A DNA stretch of 64,000 bases from Salinicola endophyticus (lineage in GTDB: Bacteria > Pseudomonadota > Gammaproteobacteria > Pseudomonadales > Halomonadaceae). The notes below the pieces were generated by a model. That model was not told where the DNA came from. It did no database searches and saw only the letters and a program-made list of their open reading frames with translations. The stretch spans positions 186,001-250,000 of the forward strand of contig NZ_CP159578.1 in assembly GCF_040536835.1 (NCBI RefSeq). The letters run 5' to 3'. The position numbers were made by a program, and so were the translations under genes. Shown piece by piece: positions 55,967 to 64,000 of the stretch; position 1 is the stretch's first letter, and every line of letters starts with the position of its first letter.

Positions 55967-58750
55967 ATGGCCACCATTCATGTCGACGGCAACGACTACG
56001 AGGTCGAAGACAGCGACAACCTGCTCCACGCCTGCCTCTCGCTGGGCCTGGACATCCCCTATTTCTGCTGGCACCCGGCGATGGGCAGTGTGGGGGCCTG
56101 CCGCCAGTGTGCGGTGAAACAGTACAAGGACGCCGACGACACCCGCGGCATGCTGGTGATGTCGTGCATGGCGCCGGTGAAGGACGACGCCTACATCTCG
56201 ATCGACGACGAGGAGGCCAAGGCCTTCCGCGAGACGGTGATCGAGTGGCTGATGGTCAACCACCCGCACGATTGCCCGGTGTGCGAGGAGGGCGGCCACT
56301 GCCACCTGCAGGACATGACGGTGATGACCGGCCACGACCGGCGCCGCTATCGCTTCAAGAAGCGCACCCACCGCAATCAGTATCTGGGGCCCTTCGTCGC
56401 CCACGAGATGAACCGCTGCATCACCTGCTACCGCTGCGTGCGTTTCTACCAGGACTATGCCGGCGGCGAGGATCTCGGCGCCTTCGGGGCCCACGACAAC
56501 GTCTACTTCGGGCGCTATGAAGAGGGCACGCTGGAGAGCGAGTTCTCCGGCAACCTCACCGAGGTGTGCCCGACCGGGGTGTTCACCGACCAGACCCACT
56601 CCGATCACTACACCCGCAAGTGGGATCTGCAGTTCGCCCCCAGCATCTGCCACCAGTGCGCCAGCGGCTGCAACATCAGCCCCGGCGAGCGCTACGGCGA
56701 TATTCGGCGCATCGAGAATCGCTACAACGGCGACGTCAATCGCTACTTCCTGTGCGACCGCGGGCGCTTCGGCTACGGCTACGTCAACCGCAAGGATCGC
56801 CCGACCCGGCCCGAGCTGTTCCAGCGCAGCCAGCGCGGCGTTGCCGCCCAGGGCGTGAACCTGATGGAGATCGACGAAGCGCTCGACCGCGCCGCCGACG
56901 CCCTGCGCGGTGCCAAGCGGCTGATCGGAATCGGCTCGCCGCGGGCCAGCCTCGAGAGCAACCACCGCCTGCGCGAGCTGGTCGGCGCGGAGCGCTTCTC
57001 CACCGGTATCGAGGCCGGCGAGCTCGAGCGCCTGCAGCGCATGCAGGCGCTCAATCGAGACAGCGGTGTGGCCACCCCGAGCCTGCGCGAGATCGAGGCG
57101 TGCGATGCGGTGCTGGTGCTCGGCGAGGATCTGCTCCAGAGCGCCGCGCGGCTGGCGTTGTCGGTGCGCCAGGCGGTGCGCGGCAAGGGCGTCGAGCTGG
57201 GGGCCGAGCGCGGTATCCCCGAGTGGAACGCCGAAGCGGTCAAGACCATCGCCCAGGACGCGGCGCATCCGCTGTTCCTGGCCACACCGGAAGCGACCAA
57301 GCTCGACGCCATCGCCACCCGCACCCGGCGTGCCGCACCCGACGACATCGCGCGGCTGGGCTTCGCCGTGGCCCACGCCCTCGACCCCACCGCACCGGCG
57401 GTCGAAGGGCTCGATGACGAGACCCGGGCGCTGGTCGGTGAGATCGCCGATGCGCTGCTGGCCGCCGAGCGGCCGCTGGTGATCGCCGGCGAGGCGCTCG
57501 CCTCGCTGGCGGTGATCGAGGCCGCTGGCAACGTGGCCCGGGCGCTGGCGCGGCGGCAGAAGGCCGGCGCCGGGCTCACCCTGGTGCGGCGTGAGGCCAA
57601 CAGCGTCGGCCTCGGCCTGCTCGGCGGCGAGTCCCTCGACTGGGCCCTGGCCCAGCTCGAGCAGGGCGAGGCCGACGGCGTGGTGATCCTGGAGAACGAT
57701 CTCTATGCACGCCTGCCGGCGGCGCGGATCGATGCCGCCCTGGCCCGGGCCAGCGCACTGGTGGTGATCGACCACCAGCGCACCGCGACCTGGGAGCAGG
57801 CCGACATCGGCCTGCCGGCGGGCACCTTCGCCGAGAGCGATGGCACATTGGTCAGTCTGGAAGGCCGCGCCCAGCGCTTCTATCAGGTCTTCGATCCCAG
57901 CTACTTGCGCCCCGACACGCGCATCCGCGAGAGCTGGCGCTGGCTGCACGCGCTGCAGGCGACTCTCGAGCGTCAGCCGATGACCCCGGTACTGTTCGAC
58001 GATCTCACCGAGGCGGTGGCCGGCGCGGCGGCGGTCTTCGCCCCGCTGCACCACGCCATGCCCGAGGCCCAGTTCCGCATCCACGGTCTCAAGCTGGCGC
58101 GTGAGCCGCACCGTTACAGCGGGCGCACCGCCATGCGTGCCAACCTCGATGTCAACGAGCCGCGGGCGCCGGTGGATCTGGACACCCCCTTCGCGTTCTC
58201 GATGGAGGGCTACGCCGGCTACCGCGAGCCCCGCCGCGAGGTGCCGTTCGCCTGGGCGCCGGGCTGGAACTCGCCGCAGGCGTGGAACAAGTTCCAGGAC
58301 GAGGTCGGCGGCCATCTGCGCGCCGGCGATCCGGGCATCCGCCTGTTCCGGGACGCCGGCGCCGGCGAGGCGAGCTACTGTGATGCGATCCCCGCGGCCT
58401 TTGCCGCGCGCGACGGCGAGTGGCAGATGGTCGCGCTGCCGCAGCTGTTCGGCGGCGACGAGACCTCGCGCCGCGCCGAGCCGATCCAGGCGCGCATGGC
58501 GCCGCCGGCGGTGACGCTCAACGACGCCGACGCCGAGGCGCTGGGTATTGCCGCCGACGACCCGGTGGCGGTGAGCTTCGGCGACACCCGCATCACACTG
58601 CCGGCGCGCCTCGGGCGTGACCTGCCGCGGGGCCTGGTGGCGCTGCCTCAGGGCACGCTGGCGCCGCTGGTGGGGGCGCTGCCGGCCACACTCGGCTGGG
58701 GGCGTGTCGCCCTCGACACCGCGGCCGCTGATGGGGAGGCGCAGGCATGA
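55967..58750 (+). CDS. nuoG: NADH-quinone oxidoreductase subunit G
   Basis: 927 residues, slightly longer than E. coli (908). N-terminal ferredoxin domain: [20 protein letters not shown] carries N1b ligands; the His-Cys motif and [16 protein letters not shown] carry N4/N5 ligands; a further Cys group is in [13 protein letters not shown] (N7). The C-terminal two-thirds is a molybdopterin-oxidoreductase fold without molybdenum. It relays electrons from NuoF to NuoI. It overlaps nuoH by four bases. Confidence 0.96.
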   Translation: MATIHVDGNDYEVEDSDNLLHACLSLGLDIPYFCWHPAMGSVGACRQCAVKQYKDADDTRGMLVMSCMAPVKDDAYISIDDEEAKAFRETVIEWLMVNHPHDCPVCEEGGHCHLQDMTVMTGHDRRRYRFKKRTHRNQYLGPFVAHEMNRCITCYRCVRFYQDYAGGEDLGAFGAHDNVYFGRYEEGTLESEFSGNLTEVCPTGVFTDQTHSDHYTRKWDLQFAPSICHQCASGCNISPGERYGDIRRIENRYNGDVNRYFLCDRGRFGYGYVNRKDRPTRPELFQRSQRGVAAQGVNLMEIDEALDRAADALRGAKRLIGIGSPRASLESNHRLRELVGAERFSTGIEAGELERLQRMQALNRDSGVATPSLREIEACDAVLVLGEDLLQSAARLALSVRQAVRGKGVELGAERGIPEWNAEAVKTIAQDAAHPLFLATPEATKLDAIATRTRRAAPDDIARLGFAVAHALDPTAPAVEGLDDETRALVGEIADALLAAERPLVIAGEALASLAVIEAAGNVARALARRQKAGAGLTLVRREANSVGLGLLGGESLDWALAQLEQGEADGVVILENDLYARLPAARIDAALARASALVVIDHQRTATWEQADIGLPAGTFAESDGTLVSLEGRAQRFYQVFDPSYLRPDTRIRESWRWLHALQATLERQPMTPVLFDDLTEAVAGAAAVFAPLHHAMPEAQFRIHGLKLAREPHRYSGRTAMRANLDVNEPRAPVDLDTPFAFSMEGYAGYREPRREVPFAWAPGWNSPQAWNKFQDEVGGHLRAGDPGIRLFRDAGAGEASYCDAIPAAFAARDGEWQMVALPQLFGGDETSRRAEPIQARMAPPAVTLNDADAEALGIAADDPVAVSFGDTRITLPARLGRDLPRGLVALPQGTLAPLVGALPATLGWGRVALDTAAADGEAQA

Positions 58751-59730
58751 GCTGGTGGACACCTCAGATCGAGGCGAGCCTGATCGCGATGATCCAGGCG
58801 GTGGTGATCCTGCTAGTGGTGGTGGTCTCCGGAGCGCTGCTGAGCATGATCGAGCGGCGCCTGCTGGCACTGTGGCAGGACCGCTACGGCCCCAACCGGG
58901 TCGGTCCGTTCGGGCTTCTGCAGATCGCCGCCGACATGCTCAAGATCTTCTTCAAGGAGGATTGGATCCCGCCGTTCGCCGATCGCACCTTCTTCGTGCT
59001 GGCGCCGGCGATCGCCATGGCCTCGCTGCTGCTGTCGTTCATGGTGATCCCGATCACCCCGAGCTGGGGCGTGGCGGATCTCAACATCGGCATCCTGTTC
59101 TTCTTCGCCATGGCCGGCATCAACGTCTATGCGGTGCTCTTCGCCGGCTGGTCGAGCGGTAACAAGTACGCCCTGCTGGGGGCCCTGCGCGCCTCGGCGC
59201 AGACGCTCTCCTACGAGGTCTTCATGGGCCTGGCGCTGATGGGCATCGTCGCCATGACCGGCTCGTTCAACATGCGCGACATCGTCAACGCCCAGGAGAA
59301 CCTGTGGTTCATCGTGCCGCAGTTCTTCGGCTTCTGTACCTTCGTCATCGCCGGTATCGCGGTCACCCACCGCCATCCGTTCGATCAGCCGGAGGCGGAG
59401 CAGGAGCTGGCCGACGGCTACCACATCGAGTATTCGGGGATGAAGTGGGGCATGTTCTTCGTCGGCGAGTACATCGGTATCGTGCTGATCTCGGCGCTGC
59501 TGGTGACGCTGTTCTTCGGCGGCTGGCACGGCCCGCTGCTGCCGCCGATCGTCTGGTTCCTGCTCAAGACGGTGTTCTTCGTCGTGCTGTTCGTGCTGCT
59601 GCGCGCGGCGCTGCCGCGGCCGCGCTACGACAAGGTGATGAGCTTCGGCTGGAAGGTCTGCCTGCCGCTGACGCTGATCAATCTGCTGGTTACCGGGGCG
59701 ATGATTCTGCTCATCGACCCGAGCGCATAA
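58747..59730 (+). CDS. nuoH: NADH-quinone oxidoreductase subunit H
   Basis: 327 residues, eight membrane helices. [29 protein letters not shown] and the acidic quinone-channel loop ([26 protein letters not shown], split around a helix) are conserved. It forms the quinone entry tunnel beside NuoB/D. It begins in the nuoG stop (ATGA overlap). nuoI starts 12 bases after it. Confidence 0.97.
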   Translation: MSWWTPQIEASLIAMIQAVVILLVVVVSGALLSMIERRLLALWQDRYGPNRVGPFGLLQIAADMLKIFFKEDWIPPFADRTFFVLAPAIAMASLLLSFMVIPITPSWGVADLNIGILFFFAMAGINVYAVLFAGWSSGNKYALLGALRASAQTLSYEVFMGLALMGIVAMTGSFNMRDIVNAQENLWFIVPQFFGFCTFVIAGIAVTHRHPFDQPEAEQELADGYHIEYSGMKWGMFFVGEYIGIVLISALLVTLFFGGWHGPLLPPIVWFLLKTVFFVVLFVLLRAALPRPRYDKVMSFGWKVCLPLTLINLLVTGAMILLIDPSA

Positions 59731-59742
59731 GGGAGGGAGCTC

Positions 59743-60291
59743 ATGCTGAGTCAGATCAAGAAGATCGTCACCGGTACCGGCACGCAGCTGCGCACCCTGT
59801 GGATGGTGTTCAGCCACGCCTGGCGCAAGCGCGAGACGCTGTCGTACCCCGAGGAGCAGGTCTATCTGCCGCCGCGCTACCGCGGGCGCATCGTGCTCAC
59901 CCGCGACCCCGATGGCGAGGAGCGCTGTGTCGCCTGCAACCTGTGTGCGGTGGCCTGCCCGGTGGCGTGTATCTCGCTGCAGAAGGGCGAGCGTGACGAT
60001 GGCCGCTGGTACCCGGAGTTCTTCCGCATCAACTTCTCGCGCTGCATCTTCTGCGGCATGTGCGAGGAGGCGTGTCCGACCTCGGCGATCCAGCTGACGC
60101 CGGACTTCGAGATGAGCGAGTTCAGACGTCAGGAGCTGGTCTACGAGAAGCAGGATCTGCTGATCGACGGGCCGGGCAAGGATCACAACACCAACTTCTA
60201 CCGTGTCGCCGGACTGTCCATCGCGGGCAAGGACAAGGGGCAGGCGCAGAACGAGGCCGAGCCGATCGATGTCAAGTCGCTGCTACCGTGA
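59743..60291 (+). CDS. nuoI: NADH-quinone oxidoreductase subunit I
   Basis: 182 residues. Two [4Fe-4S] motifs, [16 protein letters not shown] and [16 protein letters not shown], carry clusters N6a and N6b. It is the ferredoxin-like bridge between NuoG and NuoB. GGGAGGGAGCTC precedes the ATG. A 138-base gap with a 16-base tandem repeat separates it from nuoJ. Confidence 0.97.
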   Translation: MLSQIKKIVTGTGTQLRTLWMVFSHAWRKRETLSYPEEQVYLPPRYRGRIVLTRDPDGEERCVACNLCAVACPVACISLQKGERDDGRWYPEFFRINFSRCIFCGMCEEACPTSAIQLTPDFEMSEFRRQELVYEKQDLLIDGPGKDHNTNFYRVAGLSIAGKDKGQAQNEAEPIDVKSLLP

Positions 60292-60383
60292 GGCGTTATC
60301 CACGCGCTGCCGTGCGTCGGCCGGTGGTGGGCGTGGCGAGTCGCGCCAGCGCCGCTGAGCGCGACGCTGCGGGGCAGTCGAGA

Positions 60384-60415
60384 GTCGGGTAGCCAGTTTG
60401 TCGGGTAGCCAGTTT
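60384..60415 (+). repeat. 16-base tandem repeat between nuoI and nuoJ
   Basis: GTCGGGTAGCCAGTTT occurs at 60384-60399 and 60400-60415, followed by a partial GCCGGG. The nuoJ ATG is at 60430, so the repeat lies immediately before the ribosome site GGGAGAGAG. Confidence 0.9.
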
Positions 60416-60429
60416 GCCGGGAGAGAGTC

Positions 60430-61074
60430 ATGCAACTCGCGTTTTACTTGAGCGGTCTGGTCGCGATACTCGCGACCTTGCGCGTGGTCACCGGGACCCA
60501 TCCGGTCCACGCGCTGCTCTATCTGATCGTGTCGCTGATCAGCGTGGCGATGGTGTTCTTCGCCCTGGGCGCGCCCTTCGCCGGGGCGCTCGAGATCATC
60601 GTCTATGCCGGCGCGATCATGGTGCTGTTCGTGTTCGTGGTGATGATGCTCAATCTGGGCGAGTCGGCGGTGGAGCAGGAGCGCGCCTGGCTCGCGCCCC
60701 GGCTGTGGGTGGGGCCGGCGGTGCTCGCTGCGGTGCTGCTGGTGGTGATGGTGGTGACCCTGGTTCGCGGCGGCTATGACGGCATCATCAGCGGCGAGAC
60801 GCTGACCGCCAAGATGGTCGGGATCACGCTGTTCGGCCCCTATATGGTGGTGGTCGAGCTGGCAGCGATGCTGCTGCTGGCAGCGCTGGTGGCCGCCTCG
60901 CACCTGGGGCGCAGCGAGGCCCACGATGAAGCGGATCTGGCGCGCGAACGCCAGCGCGAGCGGGCCGACAAGATGGCCGCGGCCAACAGCGCGCCCCGCA
61001 GCGCAGCGGCTGGCGCACGGCCCGGCGCGGCGGCCGGCGACGAGACGGCGGATCGACAGGGGAGAGGGGCATGA
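60430..61074 (+). CDS. nuoJ: NADH-quinone oxidoreductase subunit J
   Basis: 214 residues, five membrane helices. [51 protein letters not shown] spans the conserved helices two and three (quoted in parts), including the flexible pi-bulge helix. The C-terminal ~45 residues are charged and Ala-rich, longer than E. coli NuoJ (184). It overlaps nuoK by four bases. Confidence 0.95.
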   Translation: MQLAFYLSGLVAILATLRVVTGTHPVHALLYLIVSLISVAMVFFALGAPFAGALEIIVYAGAIMVLFVFVVMMLNLGESAVEQERAWLAPRLWVGPAVLAAVLLVVMVVTLVRGGYDGIISGETLTAKMVGITLFGPYMVVVELAAMLLLAALVAASHLGRSEAHDEADLARERQRERADKMAAANSAPRSAAAGARPGAAAGDETADRQGRGA

Positions 61075-61379
61075 GCGGCATACCCATGGAGCATGGCCTG
61101 CTACTGGCGGCGATTCTGTTCGTGCTGGGGCTGGCCGGACTGATGACGCGGCGCAACATGCTGTTCGTGCTGATGAGCCTGGAGATCATGATGAACGCCG
61201 CGGGGCTGGCGTTCATTGTCGGTGGCACCCACTGGCACCAGGCCGACGGCCAGGTGATGTTTTTGATGGTGATCACCCTGGCGGCGGCGGAAGCGAGCGT
61301 GGGGCTGGCGCTGCTGATGCAGCTCTACCGGCGCTTCAAGACTCTCGATATCGATGCGGCGAGCAGGTTGCGCGGATGA
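61071..61379 (+). CDS. nuoK: NADH-quinone oxidoreductase subunit K
   Basis: 102 residues, three membrane helices; conserved [14 protein letters not shown] and [21 protein letters not shown] carry the helix glutamates of the proton path. The start ATG overlaps the nuoJ stop and its own stop overlaps nuoL (ATGA, 61376-61379), so J, K and L are coupled. Confidence 0.97.
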   Translation: MSGIPMEHGLLLAAILFVLGLAGLMTRRNMLFVLMSLEIMMNAAGLAFIVGGTHWHQADGQVMFLMVITLAAAEASVGLALLMQLYRRFKTLDIDAASRLRG

Positions 61380-63241
61380 ACCACTTCACAGACATATTGC
61401 TGACGGGCACCTTTTTCTTCCCGCTGCTGGGCGGGGTGATTCTGGCGCTCTCCTTCGGGCGCCTGAGCGAGCGTGCCAGCGCCACGGTCGGGGTGGTCTC
61501 GATCGGGCTGGCCGCGCTCTGCACCCTGGGGGTGGGCCTCGACTTCTACGACCACGGCCAGGCGGCGCACACGCTGACCCTGTGGCACTGGATCTCGGTG
61601 GGCAACTTCCAGCCCACCGTAGGGCTGATGCTCGATGGCCTGTCGCTGACCCTGCTCGGGGTGATCACCGGGGTCGGCTTCTTCATCCACCTCTTCGCCG
61701 CCTGGTACATGCGCGGCGAGGACGGTGTGACGCGCTTCTTCTGTCACATGAACCTGTTCGTGTTCAGCATGATCCTGCTAGTGCTGGGCGACAACCTGCT
61801 GCTGCTCTACTTCGGCTGGGAGGGCGTGGGGCTGTGCAGCTATCTGCTGATCGGCTACTACTACCGCACGCCGGCCAACGGCTGGGCGGCGTTCAAGGCG
61901 TTCGTGATCACCCGTACCGGCGATGTCTTCCTCGCCATTGGCATGTTCCTGCTGTTCGTCCAGCTCGGCTCGCTCAACCTGCAGACGCTGCTGGCGCGGG
62001 CGCCGGAGCTGTGGGTCCAGGGCGACCCGATGGCTCAGTTGACGGCGCTGATGCTGCTCGGCGGTGCGGTGGGCAAGTCGGCTCAGCTGCCGCTGCAGAC
62101 ATGGCTCGCCGACGCCATGGCCGGCCCCACCCCGGTGTCGGCGCTGATCCACGCGGCGACCATGGTCACCGCCGGGGTCTATCTGATCGCGCGTACCCAC
62201 GGGCTGTTCGAGCTGGCCCCGGACGTGCTGCTGCTGGTCGGGGTGGTCGGCGCGCTGACGCTGACGCTCGCCGGCTTCGCGGCGCTGGCACAGACCGACA
62301 TCAAGCGCGTGCTGGCCTACTCGACCATGAGCCAGATCGGCTACATGTTCCTGGCGCTGGGCGTGGGCGCTTACAGCGCGGCGATCTTCCACCTGATGAT
62401 CCACGCCTTCTTCAAGGCGCTGCTGTTCCTCTCCGCCGGTTCGGTGATCATCTGCACCCATCACGAGCAGGACATGCGCCGGCTCGGCGGGCTGTGGCGC
62501 AAGCTGCCGCTGACTTACGCCGGCTTCGTGGTGGGCGGGGCGGCGCTGGCGGCGCTGCCGCTGGTAACCGCCGGCTTCTACAGCAAGGACGCGATCCTGG
62601 TCTCGGCGCTGGGCGCCGGACACTGGGTGCTGATGCTGGCGGGGGTGTTCGGCGCGCTGCTCACCTCGATCTACACCGTGCGTCTGATCCTGGGTACCTT
62701 CCACGGTCAGCCCAAGAGCGATCACGCCCGCGAGGCGCGCGCCGACAAGGGGCTGGTCCATGGCATTCCACTGGTGGTGCTGATCGTGATGTCGACCGCG
62801 ATCGGCGCCCAGTTGACCCCGCCGCTGAGCAACGTACTGCCGGCCGGTCCGAATACCGAAGGTGGCGGCGAACACGTGCTCGAACTGGTGGCCATGGCGG
62901 TGTCGGTGGGCGGTGTACTGCTGGCGCTGTGGCTGTTCCGGCGCCGGCGCGATCTGGTCCGGCGTGGCGTGGCCGACCCCCGCGGCGCCTGGCTGTGGCA
63001 CTTCTGGCACAACGCCTGGGGTTTCGATGCGCTCTACGACTGGCTGTTCGTACGCCCCTATCGCGGTCTGGTGCGGCTCAACCGCGGCGACTGGATCAAC
63101 TCGCTGTGCAATCTGCTGCCGTGGCTGGCGCGGCTCTCGCATGACGGGCTGCGTCTGACCCAGACCGGGCGACTGCGCCACTATGCGGTGTCGATGGTGC
63201 TCGGCGCCACGCTGCTGCTCGTCTATCTGCTGGTGGGGTGA
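61376..63241 (+). CDS. nuoL: NADH-quinone oxidoreductase subunit L
   Basis: 621 residues, antiporter-like proton-pumping subunit. [42 protein letters not shown] with the conserved Glu, and [31 protein letters not shown] are the pump core. The C-terminal lateral helix and final membrane helix are present (LLLVYLLVG). The frame is open well before 61376, but [19 protein letters not shown] begins there, coupled to nuoK. Confidence 0.97.
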   Translation: MNHFTDILLTGTFFFPLLGGVILALSFGRLSERASATVGVVSIGLAALCTLGVGLDFYDHGQAAHTLTLWHWISVGNFQPTVGLMLDGLSLTLLGVITGVGFFIHLFAAWYMRGEDGVTRFFCHMNLFVFSMILLVLGDNLLLLYFGWEGVGLCSYLLIGYYYRTPANGWAAFKAFVITRTGDVFLAIGMFLLFVQLGSLNLQTLLARAPELWVQGDPMAQLTALMLLGGAVGKSAQLPLQTWLADAMAGPTPVSALIHAATMVTAGVYLIARTHGLFELAPDVLLLVGVVGALTLTLAGFAALAQTDIKRVLAYSTMSQIGYMFLALGVGAYSAAIFHLMIHAFFKALLFLSAGSVIICTHHEQDMRRLGGLWRKLPLTYAGFVVGGAALAALPLVTAGFYSKDAILVSALGAGHWVLMLAGVFGALLTSIYTVRLILGTFHGQPKSDHAREARADKGLVHGIPLVVLIVMSTAIGAQLTPPLSNVLPAGPNTEGGGEHVLELVAMAVSVGGVLLALWLFRRRRDLVRRGVADPRGAWLWHFWHNAWGFDALYDWLFVRPYRGLVRLNRGDWINSLCNLLPWLARLSHDGLRLTQTGRLRHYAVSMVLGATLLLVYLLVG

Positions 63242-63331
63242 GGCGATGCGCGCGCAGCAAGCAAGAGAGACGGGACGTTTGGCGGTGAACGCTCGAACGA
63301 CGCTTTTCACATCATCGCGGGTGGCTGATTC

Positions 63332-64000
63332 ATGATTCTGGTCTGGCTGATTCTGATCCCTTTCATCGGCGGGCTGCTGTGCTGGCAGGCCGAACGCTTC
63401 GGCGACCGGGCACCGCGCTGGATCGCGCTGGCTACCATGCTCCTGGAGCTGGTGATGGTGCTCGGGATCTGGGCCGGGAGTGACTTCCCGCTGCCCGCCC
63501 AGGGCGCCACCCACGCCTGGGTGCTGGAGTGGCAGGCTAACTGGATCCCGCGCTTCGGGATCAAGCTGCATCTGGCGCTGGACGGGCTGTCGCTGCTGAT
63601 GATCGCGCTGACCGGGCTGCTCGGGGCGATGGCGGTGGTCTGCTCGTGGAACGAGATCGTGCGTCGGGTCGGCTTCTTCCACCTCAACCTGTTGTGGATC
63701 CTGGGCGGGGTGGTCGGGGTGTTCCTCTCCATCGACCTGTTCCTGTTCTTCCTGTTCTGGGAAATGATGCTGGTGCCGATGTACTTCCTGATTGCGCTGT
63801 GGGGCCACAGCGGCTCCAAGGGGAGTTCGCGCATCGGGGCGGCGACCAAGTTCTTCATCTACACCCAGGCCAGCGGCCTGATGATGCTGATCGCGATCCT
63901 CGGGCTGGTGTTCGTCCACCACGCGGCCACCGGGGTCTACACCTTCGCTTACGGTGACCTGCTGGATACGCCGATGGACCCGCAGGTGGCGTGGTGGCTG
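63332..64000 (+). CDS. nuoM: NADH-quinone oxidoreductase subunit M (partial, cut by window end)
   Basis: 223 codons are visible. [47 protein letters not shown], and [21 protein letters not shown] with the conserved Glu match NuoM. The gene continues past the right edge; nuoN would be expected next. ATG 63332 follows a 90-base gap after nuoL. Confidence 0.95.
   Translation, partial: MILVWLILIPFIGGLLCWQAERFGDRAPRWIALATMLLELVMVLGIWAGSDFPLPAQGATHAWVLEWQANWIPRFGIKLHLALDGLSLLMIALTGLLGAMAVVCSWNEIVRRVGFFHLNLLWILGGVVGVFLSIDLFLFFLFWEMMLVPMYFLIALWGHSGSKGSSRIGAATKFFIYTQASGLMMLIAILGLVFVHHAATGVYTFAYGDLLDTPMDPQVAWWL

Noticed and set aside
54536..58870. Open reading frame of over 1400 codons on the minus strand opposite nuoF and nuoG
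   Set aside because: It lies opposite conserved complex I genes whose frames carry all expected motifs. Its translation has no domain signature; a high-GC antisense artefact.

Overview
The window is a GC-rich gammaproteobacterial chromosome segment. The fused nuoCD gene inside a nuoA-M operon, the divergent finR-fpr pair, a PrrF/RyhB-like small RNA, comM, yheS, the AapJQMP transporter, TRAP transporters and an alanine/glycine:sodium symporter together suggest a Halomonadaceae member (Halomonas/Salinicola type). The genus is an inference; no rRNA or marker gene was available to test it.

Layout. 1-7575: the N-terminal part of an ABC exporter (minus, cut by the window edge), divergent soxR with a SoxR-box-like operator, a MarR regulator divergent from an EamA exporter plus a Rossmann-fold protein, a TrhA membrane protein, ribA, and the hemE-DCC-VanZ cluster. 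7734-12701: a sigma54-type promoter, the general L-amino-acid ABC transporter aapJQMP and a RidA-family gene. 12811-14714: a chemoreceptor behind a FliA-type promoter. 14809-17224: a host-attachment-family protein and finR/fpr. 17334-19730: two PII genes flanking amtB (minus), with a sigma54 promoter and an NtrC-like enhancer upstream of glnK. 19826-24982: ubiK and comM, split by an AT-richer restriction-modification island (C5 methylase, putative endonuclease, Vsr) that lies between two 207-bp, roughly 97% identical copies of the comM 5' end.

25074-29329: two LysE-type exporters and a minus-strand hydrolase-lipoprotein-aminotransferase operon. 29491-31766: an IclR consensus palindrome and malate synthase G. 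32188-36744: a thioesterase-like protein, DUF423, an AGCS symporter, thiS, thiG and trmB. 36752-40614: an EamA transporter with its LysR neighbour, a candidate Fur-controlled sRNA (38853-38968, minus), an AEC transporter and a hypothetical protein. 40813-46017: an FKBP-type isomerase, a TIGR02444-like protein, yheS, chaB, an SDR enzyme and dtd. 46302-49475: TRAP permease genes facing their likely binding protein. 49676-50521: thiD. 50892-64000: nuoA, B, CD, E, F, G, H, I, J, K, L and the start of nuoM.

How the genes work together. Nitrogen control links the aap transporter and glnK-amtB, since both have sigma54 promoters with NtrC-like sites. Redox and iron control appears in soxR, finR/fpr and the sRNA. 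Complex I forms the large housekeeping operon at the right end. The most notable features are the R-M-Vsr island in comM, the PrrF-like sRNA, and a dispersed nested-palindrome repeat found at two convergent gene junctions (26507-26634 and 40621-40762).
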